This document shows positions 32,058-42,516 of a stretch of 64,000 nt of DNA, piece after piece. The DNA is from Petasospora fabianii (taxonomy: Eukaryota > Ascomycota > Saccharomycetes > Phaffomycetales > Wickerhamomycetaceae), in assembly GCA_022641835.1 (NCBI GenBank), contig CP048715.1:372001-436000 (forward strand), read 5' to 3'. The stretch's first letter is position 1; every line of letters begins with the position of its first letter. The position numbers were made by a program, and so were the translations under genes. Below the pieces are notes generated by a model. That model was not told the DNA's origin and made no database searches. It worked only from the letters and a program-made list of their open reading frames with translations.

Positions 32058-35000
32058 ATGAGGTTTTTAAGTGCTGCCTCATGGGCTATCGCCTCACTGA
32101 TGAGTACAGGGTTTGTTTCTGCTTCTCAGACCTGTCCCACGAACTCCATCAGCACGACGTGTACTAATTTGAACTTCAACTACCATGCTAAAAACTCCAA
32201 CACGCCTCCGGCTGACATATCCATCACATCTGTCACCTGGATCAGCGGTACCACTTATCAGGTTAACATTCATTTCTCTGCCAATGTTCAGACAATGTCT
32301 TTGAAGTCTCTTTCTGAGCTCAAAATCATGGGGAGCATCCAGAAAGTCCTGTACTCTTACAACAACAAAGTTGCTCTCATATCGGACCCAAACACCTGGG
32401 ATGCATCAGTCAGTGTCTCTATCTCACCAGATGCGCATGGTAACGTCTTAATGCCATCATTTCAGGTTCAGTACGATTGGTGTTCTGCTGGTGTTACCGA
32501 TAAGTCGGAGTGTAGTTCTTGGCACTATGCTACTTCTTACGACTACATCACTGGTTGTAACAACTATGATAACAACGGTAACTCGCAGACTGACTCTCCA
32601 TCTTACTACTGGCCAGATCAGTGCGCTGCCCGCACGACTACTTCTCAAATGTCGCCATTGTTGTCTGCATCTTCCACTTCGAAGACATCCTCAACAACCT
32701 CTACTTCTTCAACACCTACCACTTCCACATTGAAGACCACCACCTTCTCGCCTACACAGGCAACTACATCCTCTACAGCTAACACTGGTACGGTGGCTTG
32801 CTACGCCCAGTGTGGTGGTTCTGGTTATTATGGCGCAACAGGCTGTGCTAGCGGATGTTATTGCCAGTCTGTGAATCAGTGGTATTACCAATGTACGCCA
32901 GGTGCAACAACAACCGCGCAGACCACTTCTTCATCCCTGTATTCCACAACATCGAGCTCTGCGGTGAAGACAACACCCATAACTAGCTCGTCAACGACCT
33001 CCACCTCCTCGAAACCAACACCCACGGTGAAAATATCCACCAGCTCTTCAAGCTCTGCACTGACAACTACCGCTAATACTGCTACAGTGGCTTGTTATGC
33101 ACAATGTGGTGGATCAGGTTATACGGGTGCTACTAATTGTGCCAGTGGATGCTACTGTCAGTCTGCCAACGATTGGTATTATCAGTGTACCCCTGGTACG
33201 TCGACTTCCTCAGTGATTTCCACATCGACCTCTACGTTAAAGACTTCTACCAGCGCTACCACCATGTCCTCCACATCGGTGACATCCTCCTCAACTAGTG
33301 CCAATACTGCTACAGTGGCTTGTTATGCACAATGTGGTGGATCAGGTTATACGGGTGCTACTAATTGTGCCAGTGGATGCTATTGTCAGTCTGCCAACGA
33401 TTGGTATTATCAGTGTACTCCAGGTTCGTCTACGACTTCACGGGCCACCGCTTCAGGGATTTTCACCACGAGTTCTAAAATGATGTCCCCCCCTATGAGT
33501 TCCTCTGTGGCAACGACGTTGAGTTTTACGGTGATCACTTCGTCAACACAAACAATTTCTTCCTCTTTGCCTATCTCAGAAACTTCTATGGTGTTGACTT
33601 CTCCTGTACAGATTACCTCAGTGGCAGTTGCGTCAAGTTCATCGGTAGTGGTCTCGTATATACAGAGCAGTAATTCGGTGAGTACTCTAACAAGCACTAC
33701 TGGAACAACCTCCTCAGGTCTCATCATCACTTCTTCATCCCAGACAACGCCACATTCAAGGCCTTCAGCCTCACCGGTGCAGACCTCGACTACCAGCTCC
33801 TTTAAAATTGACCCGAGAAGCACGTACTTCTCCACGATTGGTAAGACAAATACCTCCACAGAAACGACTGGGCACGGATTTGGGAAGTCTTCTACTTTCT
33901 TGGCAGGGGCATCCTCAACCGTACCTTCTTCCGCGACCCCAATCGTGACTCCCAACTCTGGCTCAACATCCGATGTGATCTTCTCATCAGTGAGCCCTTC
34001 CCTGGGCACAATGACTGCTGCGGCTGCATCCAGTAAGGATGCCTCCCCTGTGATTTCGTCTTCTACGGGAACAGCTGACTTTGGCTCCTTCTCCAGCTCG
34101 CTGGCGTCGCCCGATTATTCCTCCGGGACAACCACCGTCTTGAGCTCATCTTCTGCAACAACAACTGAAACTACTGCAACCACCACCACCACCACCACCA
34201 AAGAGGCTACTGCCTCACATGGTTGCGTTGTGTATGCTACTGCTAAGTGCTCGTCCGACTCTTTCACCGACACCAGCGGTACCAAGAACATTCCATATGC
34301 TGATATATCTGTCACTACTGTCACCATCTTGGGAGATGGAACCTACAAGGTTACCATCAAATTCGTTGCAGGAGAGCCATTAATGTCCAGGTCTTCTCTC
34401 TCTTCGTTGAAGATTATTGGTAACATTCAGAAGACCCTGTACTCATACAACCAGGATGTTGTTTTGATTACGGATCCATCTGAGTGGGAGACTGATCTCG
34501 TTGTTTCGGGTGTTCAGGGGTCTTCTTCGAGCCAGATCTGCATGCCATTATTCCAGATTCAGTACGATTGGTGCGCCGAGGGAGTCATAGATTCAAGTGA
34601 GTGCTTTTTTTGGAAGTATGCAAAGTCCTATGACTATGATGTTGGTTGTACATCACAAACCAATTCTCCAGCTTATTGCTGGAACATCCAGGATGCTTGT
34701 GCTGTTTCTCCATCCAAGGGTATTTCCTACCAGGTTACTTCTACTGAAACCAGTTTATCTCAGGGGGCTGAGTCGTCTTCTCAGGATACCCCTGAGATGA
34801 GCACTACCTCATCGTCTCACGACTCTTCTACTCTGGGTTCTTCTTATGAGGGTGTTGGGTCCTCTTCTCAGGGTATCTTCTCTTCTTCATCCCTGAAGGT
34901 TTTGACTTCCGCATCTTATGTTACATCACAGACTAGTATGGACACGACTCGTGCCTCTTCTAATGGTGCTCTCTCTTACTCCGAGACAATGTCGGAGGAC

Positions 35001-38000
35001 GTTCCATCTGCCTTTGAGACCATTACTTCTGTTCCAAACCATGCCTCCACCTCTGCTTCAGAGTCCTCTATACCTTGGTATAAGTCATTTTATTCTTCCA
35101 TGTTCTGGTCTTCTGAGGAGAGCATTACTTCTTCATCACATGATGCCCCTTCATCTCGTTTCTTCGAGTCCTCTGCTTCAGTTGATCTCTCATCTGCCTA
35201 CGCGCCGTCCTATGCTGCCTCATCTGGTCATGCTTCTGAGGCCTTGTCTGTTCCAGTTGCCTCCTCATCTGGTTCCTCATATGTACTAACCGGGTCCTCC
35301 TTTATTTATAGCTCCTTTGAGTCCAACTCCTTCTCTGTCACCTCCTATCACGAGTCTTCTGCTCTAACTGGCTACTCCTCTGCTCATGGCTCATCTTCTG
35401 TTTATGCCTCTGAGGAGTCTTCTGAGCCTACTGGCTCTTCTTCTGGCTACGTCTCTGAGGAGTCTTCGGAACCATCTGATTCGTCTGAGGAGTCCTCTGA
35501 GCCAACTGGCTCTTCATCCGAGGTTAATGATGGCTCATCGGGCTTCCAGTCCACTGTTACTTGGGCGGGTGGGTCAACTGTTGTGACACTTCCAGATCAA
35601 TCCTCTTCGGACGCTGAGGGTATATCCTCATCGCTCGATTATTCTAGCCGTGAGGCTGAGCCAACTGGCTCCTCTTCCGGCTACGTCTCAGCGGAGTCCT
35701 CTGAGCCAACTGGCTCCTCTTCCGGCTACCTCTCTGAGGAGTCTTCTGAGCCAAATGGCTCTTCTTCTGAATACGCCTCTGCTGAGTCCTCTGAGCCAAC
35801 TGGCTCCTCTTCCGGCTACGTGTCTGAGGAGTCCTCTGAGCCAACTGGCTCCTCTTCCGGCTACGTGTCTGAGGAGTCCTCTGAACCAACTGGCTCCTCT
35901 TCCGGCTACGTCTCTGCGGAGTCTTCTGAGCCAACTGGCTCTTCTTCTGCATACGTCTCTGAGGAGTCTTCTGAGCCAAATGGCTCTTCATCCGAGGTTA
36001 ATGCTGGCTCATCGGGCTTCCAGTCCACTGTTACTTGGGCGGGTGGGTCAACTGTTGTGACACTTCCAGATCAATCCTCTTCGGACGCTGAGGGTATATC
36101 CTCATCGCTCGATTATTCTAGCCGTGAGGCTGAGCCAACTGGCTCTTCTTCTGCATACGTCTCAGCGGAGTCCTCTGAGCCATCTGGCTCTTCTTCTGGC
36201 TACGTCTCTGCTGAGTCCTCTGAGCCAACTGGCTCCTCTTCCGGCTACATCTCTGAGGAGTCTTCTGAGCCAACTGGCTCTTCTACTTCTTCATCACATG
36301 ATGCCCCTTCATCTCGTTTCTTCGAGTCCTCTGCTTCAGTTGATCTCTCATCTGCCTACGCGCCGTCCTATGCTGCCTCATCTGGTCATGCTTCTGAGGC
36401 CTTGTCTGTTCCAGTTGCCTCCTCATCTGGTTCCTCATATGTACTAACCAGGTCCTCCTTTATTTATAGCTCCTTTGAGTCCAACTCCTTCTCTGTCACC
36501 TCCTATCACGAGTCTTCTGCTCTAACTGGCTACTCCTCTGCTCATGGCTCATCTTCTGTTTATGCCTCTGAGGAGTCTTCTGAGCCTACTGGCTCTTCTT
36601 CTGGCTACGTCTCTGAGGAGTCTTCGGAACCATCTGATTCGTCTGAGGAGTCCTCTGAGCCAACTGGCTCTTCATCCGAGGTTAATGATGGCTCATCGGG
36701 CTTCCAGTCCACTGTTACTTGGGCGGGTGGGTCAACTGTTGTGACACTTCCAGATCAATCCTCTTCGGACGCTGAGGGTATATCCTCATCGCTCGATTAT
36801 TCTAGCCGTGAGGCTGAGCCAACTGGCTCTTCTTCTGCATACGTCTCAGCGGAGTCCTCTGAGCCATCTGGCTCTTCTTCTGGCTACGTCTCTGCTGAGT
36901 CCTCTGAGCCAACTGGCTCCTCTTCCGGCTACATCTCTGAGGAGTCTTCTGAGCCTACTGGCTCTTCTTCCGGCTACGTGTCTGAGGAGTCCTCTGAGCC
37001 AACTGGCTCCTCTTCCGGCTACGTCTCTGAGGAGTCCTCTGAACCAACTGGCTCCTCTTCTGCATACGTCTCTGAGGAGACCTCTGAGCCAACTGGCTCT
37101 TCTTCTGCATACGTCTCTGAGGAGTCTTCTGAGCCAACTGGCTCTTCTTCTGCATACGTCTCTGAGGAGTCTTCTGAGCCAAATGGCTCTTCATCCGAGG
37201 TTAATGCTGGCTCATCGGGCTTCCAGTCCACTGTTACTTGGGCGGGTGGGTCAACTGTTGTGACACTTCCAGATCAATCCTCTTCGGACGCTGAGGGTAT
37301 ATCCTCATCGCTCGATTATTCTAGCCGTGAGGCTGAGCCAACTGGCTCCTCTTCCGGCTACGTCTCTGCGGAGTCTTCTGAGCCAACTGGCTCTTCTTCT
37401 GCATACGTCTCTGAGGAGTCTTCTGAGCCAAATGGCTCTTCATCCGAGGTTAATGCTGGCTCATCGGGCTTCCAGTCCACTGTTACTTGGGCGGGTGGGT
37501 CAACTGTTGTGACACTTCCAGATCAATCCTCTTCGGACGCTGAGGGTATATCCTCATCGCTCGATTATTCTAGCCGTGAGGCTGAGCCAACTGGCTCTTC
37601 TTCTGCATACGTCTCAGCGGAGTCCTCTGAGCCAACTGGCGCTTCTTCTGAATACGCGTCTGAGGAGTCTTCTGTACCAACTGGCTCCTCTTCCGGCTAC
37701 ATCTCTGAGGAGTCTTCTGAGCCTACTGGCTCTTCTTCTGCATACGTCTCTGAGGAGTCTTCGGAACCATCGGATTCGTCTGAGGAGTCCTCTGAGCCTA
37801 CTGGCTCGTCTTCTGGCTACGTGTCTGAGCAGTCCTCTGAGCCACCTGGCTCCTCTTCCGGCTACGTCTCTGGGGAGTCCTCTGAACCATCTGGCTCTTC
37901 TTCTGGCTACGTCTCTGAGGAGTCTTCTGAGCTAACTGGCTCTTCTTCTGCATACGTCTCTGAGGAGTCCTCTGAGCCAACTGGCTCCTCTTCCGGCTAC

Positions 38001-40713
38001 GTGTCTGAGGAGTCTTCTGAGCCAATTGGCTCTTCTTCCGGCTACATCTCTGAGGAGTCTTCTGAACCAACTGGCTCTTCTTCTGAATACGCGTCTGAGG
38101 AGTCTTCTGTACCAAGTGGCTCTTCATCCGAGGTTAATGATGGCTCATCGGGCTTCCAGTCCACTGTTACTTGGGAGGGTAGGTCAACTGTTGTGACACT
38201 TCCAGATCAATCCTCTTCGGACGCTGAGGGTATATCCTCATCGCTCGATTATTCTAGCCGTGAGGCTGAGCCAACTGGCTCCTCTTCCGGCTACGTCTCA
38301 GCGGAGTCCTCTGAGCCAACTGGCTCCTCTTCCGGCTACCTCTCTGAGGAGTCTTCTGAGCCAAATGGCTCTTCTTCTGAATACGCCTCTAACTGGCTCC
38401 TCTTCCGGCTACGTCTCAGCGGAGTCCTCTGAGCCAACTGGCTCCTCTTCCGGCTACCTCTCTGAGGAGTCTTCTGAGCCAAATGGCTCTTCTTCTGAAT
38501 ACGCCTCTGCTGAGTCCTCTGAGCCAACTGGCTCTCTTCCGGCTACGTGTCTGAGAGTCCTCTGAGCCAACTGGCTCCTCTTCCGGCTACGTCTCTGGGA
38601 GTCCTCTGAACCATCTGGCTCTTCTTCCGGCTACGTCCCTGCGGAGTCCTCTGAACCATCTGGCTCTTCTTCCGGCTACGTCCCTGCGGAGTCCTCTGAA
38701 CCATCTGGCTCTTCTTCTGGCTACGTCTCTGAGGAGTCTTCTGAGCCAAATGGCTCTTCTTCTGGCTACGTCTCTGAGGAGTCCTCTGAGCCAATTGGAT
38801 CTTCTTTTGCATACGTCTCTGAGGAGTCCTCTGAGCCAACTGGCTCCTCTTCCGGCTACGTCTATGAGGAGTCTTCTGAACCAGCTGGAACATCGTCCGT
38901 CTTTGTGTCTAGATTCTCGGACTTGCAATCGACGACGACCATGGCGGCTGTGTCCACTGTGGTTACATTAGCTTCTGAGACACCCCCGCCCGACCTATCT
39001 ACTAAAGTTTCAGATTCATCGAAGTCATCCTTTGAGGAAGGTCCTCGCTCTGATCACAAACCATCCAGCGGTTCTACTTCTTCTGTCGTAACTCCTGAAG
39101 CTGAATCATCTGATGGCATTTCTGCGTCGACTCTGAGATCTCGCCATGCAATGAGCTCATTGGTTCCGTCATCTACTGCTGCCGATGTCGTGTCAGGCGA
39201 ACCTTCAAGCACTGACATTGCCTCTCACACTAAAGCTGCTTCTACAGCAGACGGAGGTCTCAACCCATCAAGTGTGGACTCTATTGATACTTCCATGGTT
39301 ACTGCTGTGACTTCAACATCCGATATTTGTCTCGTTGCGAGGTACGAAACCGCCACACAGAACGTGCTTACGGTGGCTCCTGCTTATGATCACTATAGTA
39401 GTATCACGGGCTGGACTGACTCTACAACGGAGATGCTCTTCATTACAACTAGATGTTTGGAGAGCTCTGAGTTCACCTCTATCTCTTACTTCTCTAGCTA
39501 CCTTTCTGGTCTGGATGTGACTTATGTGACGAGTGACCTTGTCATAACCTTTATCAGTACTAGTACATTAAAGGTTACACAGACTTCTACTGGTACTTTG
39601 ATGATCTCAACAGCTTCAAATAGTGCCCCCGCTACATTCTCTGGGACTGATCCAGTTACTCGCATTGAAACAGTTACTACTACGGGATCTAACGGCCTGC
39701 CATCTACAGTTATAGTTACGGAGATTGCATCAACAAGCTCTGCTATCAACCAGGGATACTGTGCTGTTACCAATGCTTACACATCTGTTGACGACTCTGG
39801 CTCATCTGTGATTGTCACTAAATCCAGCACCGTCCTTTGCGTGGGAACTACAACATTCAGTGATGCTATTGCGACTTCCAGTATGTCTCGAAAGACTATC
39901 ACCGACGCAGAGGGGAATGTTCATACCTTGACGCTCTCTGAAGAGCCGTCATTCATACCGGGATTTACTCCTGCAGAGACTGGTGCCTCGAGTTTAGTGG
40001 AGACTACTCCAGGAAGCTCTTTCACTACTCCTACTCCTTCAGGTGTTCCATCTCGTGATCCTCCTGGGAGTATTCCTTCTACAGGTGTCCCGTCTAGTGC
40101 ACAGCCTGGCGGGGTTCCTACTGGTGCGACAGTTACATTCACATCGAACGGTTCGATCGTTTCTACTGTTGTATCTTCGGACCCTGCAACCGAATCGACT
40201 ACCTCTTTGTCTACCACAAACATTTTGAATTCCGTTCAGACATTGGCTGCTGATGGAACTGCTGTCACGTCCACTGCTTCTGTTCCTCCAGTTCAGTCTA
40301 CACCTATCGGTTCCCCATCTGCGCCTACCTCCATCTCCCCGGCTATGGCCTCATCCGACGCTACAAGGAAGACGTCTTCAGCCATTGAGACTACAAAGCC
40401 TTCCAGTGTTGTAACCGGTACTGACTCTGATGGCTCTGTGTACACATTCACCGTTACGGAGACTTCGTCTGCTGTTACTCCGGCTGGTGCTCGCAATACT
40501 GTGGGTACTGTTACCGATGGAGCGCCGGGCCAGACCGACTCGACAGCTGCTGCGGCTGATGGTGCGACTGAGACTTCTTTTTCCGCTGATGGAAGCGGTA
40601 CCGATATTCCAGTTATCGAAACAAGCAGTGGTGCGGGTTCGCTTTCAATACCTTTCATGAAGGTGTTCTTGTCCACTGTTCTTATTATTCTCACTCTCTT
40701 TTCCACGATTTGA
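32058..40713 (+). CDS. Giant Flo11-domain / CBM1 cell-surface adhesin (frame disturbed in repeats)
   Basis: The ATG at 32058 begins a signal peptide (MRFLSAASWAIASLMSTGFV). Then come a Flo11 domain (~32124-32630; key pieces VTWISGTTY, SLKSLSELKIMG, FQVQYDWC, GCNNYDNNGNSQTDSPSYYW), three CBM1 modules in Ser/Thr linkers (~32785-32900, 33080-33195, 33310-33425), a long Ser/Thr linker, a second more divergent Flo11 domain (~34213-34710), a Ser-rich stalk with 15-residue SSEPTGSSSGYVSEE-type repeats (~35390-38900), a conserved C-terminal segment (~39320-39940) and a GPI signal ending in a hydrophobic tail (~40645-40710). Flo11 domains mediate homotypic cell-cell adhesion; CBM1 binds cellulose. The first frame stops at 38432 and the C-terminal frame opens after about 38600, because of four length changes at 38390-38600. 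With them set aside the product would be about 2,890 residues. Function is inferred from domains; no S. cerevisiae gene has this architecture. Confidence 0.85.
32124..32630 (+). other. Flo11 domain 1
   Basis: Encodes the N-terminal fibronectin-III-like adhesin domain. It shares with S. cerevisiae Flo11 the WIS-x-TTY strand, the SLK-x-L-x-x-LKI strand, MP-x-FQ-x-Q and GCNNYDNxGxSQTD, with paired cysteines near both ends. It lies directly after the signal peptide, the usual position. Confidence 0.9.
32785..33427 (+). repeat. Three CBM1 cellulose-binding modules
   Basis: Modules at ~32785-32900, ~33080-33195 and ~33310-33425 each encode the CBM1 pattern YAQCGGSGYxGAT followed by C-ASGCYCQS and a WYYQC end. 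All six cysteines and the aromatic residues that form the flat binding face (first Y, then W and Y near the end) are kept. Copies 2 and 3 are almost identical over about 120 bases, differing by one silent change that I see; copy 1 is more diverged. Each is followed by a Ser/Thr-rich linker. Confidence 0.88.
34213..34710 (+). other. Flo11 domain 2
   Basis: A second, internal Flo11-like domain with its own cysteines: VTTVTILGDGTYKVTIKF, SSLSSLKIIGNIQKTLYSYN, MPLFQIQYDWC and a CTSQTNSPAYCW end. It is clearly homologous to domain 1 (shared SLKI/KIMG, IQK-x-LYSYN, QIQYDWC) but quite different in DNA, so the duplication is old. Confidence 0.85.
35126..35671 (+). repeat. Segmental duplication in adhesin, copy 1
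   Basis: This 546-base block recurs at 36284-36829, exactly 1,158 bases (386 codons) away. I see one difference: G at 35292 versus A at 36450, changing Gly to Arg. The near identity indicates a recent in-frame duplication. Confidence 0.9.
36284..36829 (+). repeat. Segmental duplication in adhesin, copy 2
   Basis: Second copy of the 546-base block at 35126-35671. It places a non-repetitive segment (SRFFESSASVDLSSAYAPSY and following) in the middle of the repeat stalk for a second time. Confidence 0.9.
38273..38508 (+). repeat. Perfect 118-base tandem duplication that shifts the frame
   Basis: Bases 38273-38390 and 38391-38508 are identical. A length of 118 is not a multiple of three, unlike every other repeat step in the tract, and the first reading frame ends shortly after the junction. 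This is where the frame disturbance of the adhesin gene begins. Confidence 0.9.
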
Positions 40714-40991
40714 TGACCTTTTAGCCTTTTGTTTTTCTTGTTATGCTGTTGTTGTTTGATTTGTTCTTCGGACTATTTTTATGTCATTTTCATGTCACCC
40801 GTGATGGGATGAGAAATCGTTTTCTTCATACTCTATCTGTTATTATATTAGGTACAAGCGATTGTTTTTATATGCATTACACAAGTTTACTTTTATTACA
40901 CTGGCATAGGCAGAGCTGACTCTCATAATAGACCCATTGCTTAGTTCTCATTACCTGATATATATAGACGTAGAGGCGCATTGAATCCTTC
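40714..40991. other. Convergent 3' region, adhesin / URN1
   Basis: An AT-rich 278-base spacer lies between the stop codons. It contains T-rich runs and a TATATATAG sequence near 40961, as expected for two yeast 3' ends. Confidence 0.4.
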
Positions 40992-42305
40992 TCAGCTCAA
41001 AATTTGGCTTGTCAATTCCATTATGAGCCGAATTCTCGTCTTTACATCAACAACAAAGTATTTTGTAGCAAACTTGAGACCCTCAGATATATCCAATGCG
41101 TCTTCAATTCCACAGAGGGTATCGTATGCTTCATCATCAGTCATGACATCAACCTTGTTAAGATCGACAGCAGACAGCACATCCTTAGCACCATTAGCAG
41201 ACAGAACATTCTTTTTGAATATCTTCACTGATAAGTGTGTCTTGAAGATTTTCTCTCGTTCAGTCTGATTTTTCTTTGTGAATATGACATACTCCTTATA
41301 AGCTTTCTCTTTCTCACGATCACTGAGCGAGCACTTATCCAGCTCAATCTTCCACTTCTTCTTGAAATCGAGATAAAATCTATCACATTGCTTGCTCTCC
41401 AGTAGTCTCATAAACTCCACAAATGGTGGATCACTCCTTCTCGTAGTGATATTGGCCTCTTCGGAAGTCGTCCTTGCGGAGATGGCGAGGGAGCACCATG
41501 TATCAAACAGTCTCTTTCTCTCCTTGTTGCTCTCCACTTCAAGGAATCTTGGGTCGTCGATGACCTTGAGAGATTCAATTTCCCACGTACTGTATGGGTC
41601 CAAAGATGATTCTTGGAGCATTTTAAGGAATAAGATCTCGGCTTGTTCGATGTCATGCACGTCATTAGTATTAGCGTTAGTGCTGGTTGTTTCGACCTCT
41701 TCATCCGAGGAGATACCGTCTAGGTCACCAAGATCAAAGCCATTTCCAGTATCTGAGGACGTATTTGAATGGTCTGAATCTGATTCAAGATCAGCTGAAG
41801 GAACCGGTGTCTCATCAGCTGGGTCGTCTGCTTTTGAGGGAGGAACTTCAGAGCTGCCGCGCTCCTCTACATCTTCGTCGTCCTCCTCATCATCTTCATC
41901 TTCATCTTCACTCGAAGAGTATCCGGATACAAGCCCTGTGATCTTGGGTACAAGCGGCCCTTCTACTGGTGATATCTTTTCATCTTCTTGAGGGTCTGGA
42001 TGGACCTCATCCTGGATAGCTTGAGATGAAGGCTCTTCGACGCTATGTGTAACGGCAGTGGACAACAGGACATTTGAGGCATCGTCATCAATGGCGAGAC
42101 CTCTAGCCTTAGCTGTGAGGAGCAGTAGTGATCTTCGATCAACACGACTGATGGCATGCCGTAGCTCATCGTCGTCTGCCCTCCAAACGGACTGTTTCGT
42201 GGTTCTGTTGTGATAGAAGTGCGAGCCATCGGAGACGACAATGGTGCTCCACTCGGAGTCTGGCAGGTCAAGTTTGAACATGGGCCGTACCATGGTACTA
42301 TACAT
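40992..42305 (-). CDS. URN1: Urn1-like WW/FF-domain pre-mRNA splicing factor
   Basis: S. cerevisiae Urn1 associates with the spliceosome (NTC-related complexes). The N-terminus holds a WW domain (EWSTIVVSDGSHFYHNRTTK then SVW, ~18-40), followed by a long acidic low-complexity region with Asp/Glu and Ser runs. The C-terminal half holds an FF-type domain (~265-310, LDPYSTWEIESLKVIDDPRF, then NKERKRLFDTWCSLAI) like the single FF domain of Urn1. I take the first ATG, at 42303-42305, giving 437 residues; the ATGs at 42293 and 42281 are also possible, since the family starts close to the WW domain. It is divergent from PRE9 across about 210 bases. Confidence 0.82.
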   Translation of the reverse strand: MYSTMVRPMFKLDLPDSEWSTIVVSDGSHFYHNRTTKQSVWRADDDELRHAISRVDRRSLLLLTAKARGLAIDDDASNVLLSTAVTHSVEEPSSQAIQDEVHPDPQEDEKISPVEGPLVPKITGLVSGYSSSEDEDEDDEEDDEDVEERGSSEVPPSKADDPADETPVPSADLESDSDHSNTSSDTGNGFDLGDLDGISSDEEVETTSTNANTNDVHDIEQAEILFLKMLQESSLDPYSTWEIESLKVIDDPRFLEVESNKERKRLFDTWCSLAISARTTSEEANITTRRSDPPFVEFMRLLESKQCDRFYLDFKKKWKIELDKCSLSDREKEKAYKEYVIFTKKNQTEREKIFKTHLSVKIFKKNVLSANGAKDVLSAVDLNKVDVMTDDEAYDTLCGIEDALDISEGLKFATKYFVVDVKTRIRLIMELTSQILS

Positions 42306-42516
42306 GGTCTTAATATGATAAAGAACGAGCAATTACACTTCAAAGCCTTCTACAGTGAGAGAAGATTACCGTATCGAAGAGTGCCTAGGACAGGACCCCA
42401 CCAAAAAAATCCCCCGCGAAAATCAATATGGCAAAACAAAACTCAAAGGTGGCGAACTGACTGGCGACACCACCGCGTATGGTTCAACCATCCTAATCCA
42501 GCGCAATTCACATACA
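42306..42516. promoter_or_regulatory. Divergent promoter, URN1 / PRE9
   Basis: A compact spacer of about 210 bases holds both promoters. A proteasome-element-like site is at 42448-42456. Confidence 0.5.
42448..42456 (+). promoter_or_regulatory. PACE-like element upstream of PRE9
   Basis: The sequence GGTGGCGAA differs by one base from the Rpn4 site GGTGGCAAA that coordinates proteasome genes in S. cerevisiae. It lies 60 bases before the PRE9 ATG. Rpn4 site preference is known to vary among yeasts, so function is plausible but unproven. Confidence 0.45.

Larger units (their letters stand above)
35390..38900 (+). repeat. Tandem repeat stalk of the adhesin
   Basis: The tract is built of 45-base units encoding about 15 residues (variants of SSEPTGSSSGYVSEE). 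It is interrupted by six copies of a ~150-base module starting with EVN and containing GFQSTVTW and VVTLPDQSSSDAEG; these begin near 35520, 35995, 36678, 37197, 37446 and 38131. Such stalks are heavily O-mannosylated in yeast wall proteins and expand or contract readily. Confidence 0.92.

Noticed and set aside
35644-38928. Several minus-strand and off-frame open frames within the adhesin repeats
   Set aside because: They are out-of-frame readings of the 45-base repeat, giving monotonous Gln/Arg/Lys or Leu/Ser repeats; the sense frame carries the signal peptide, domains and GPI tail.
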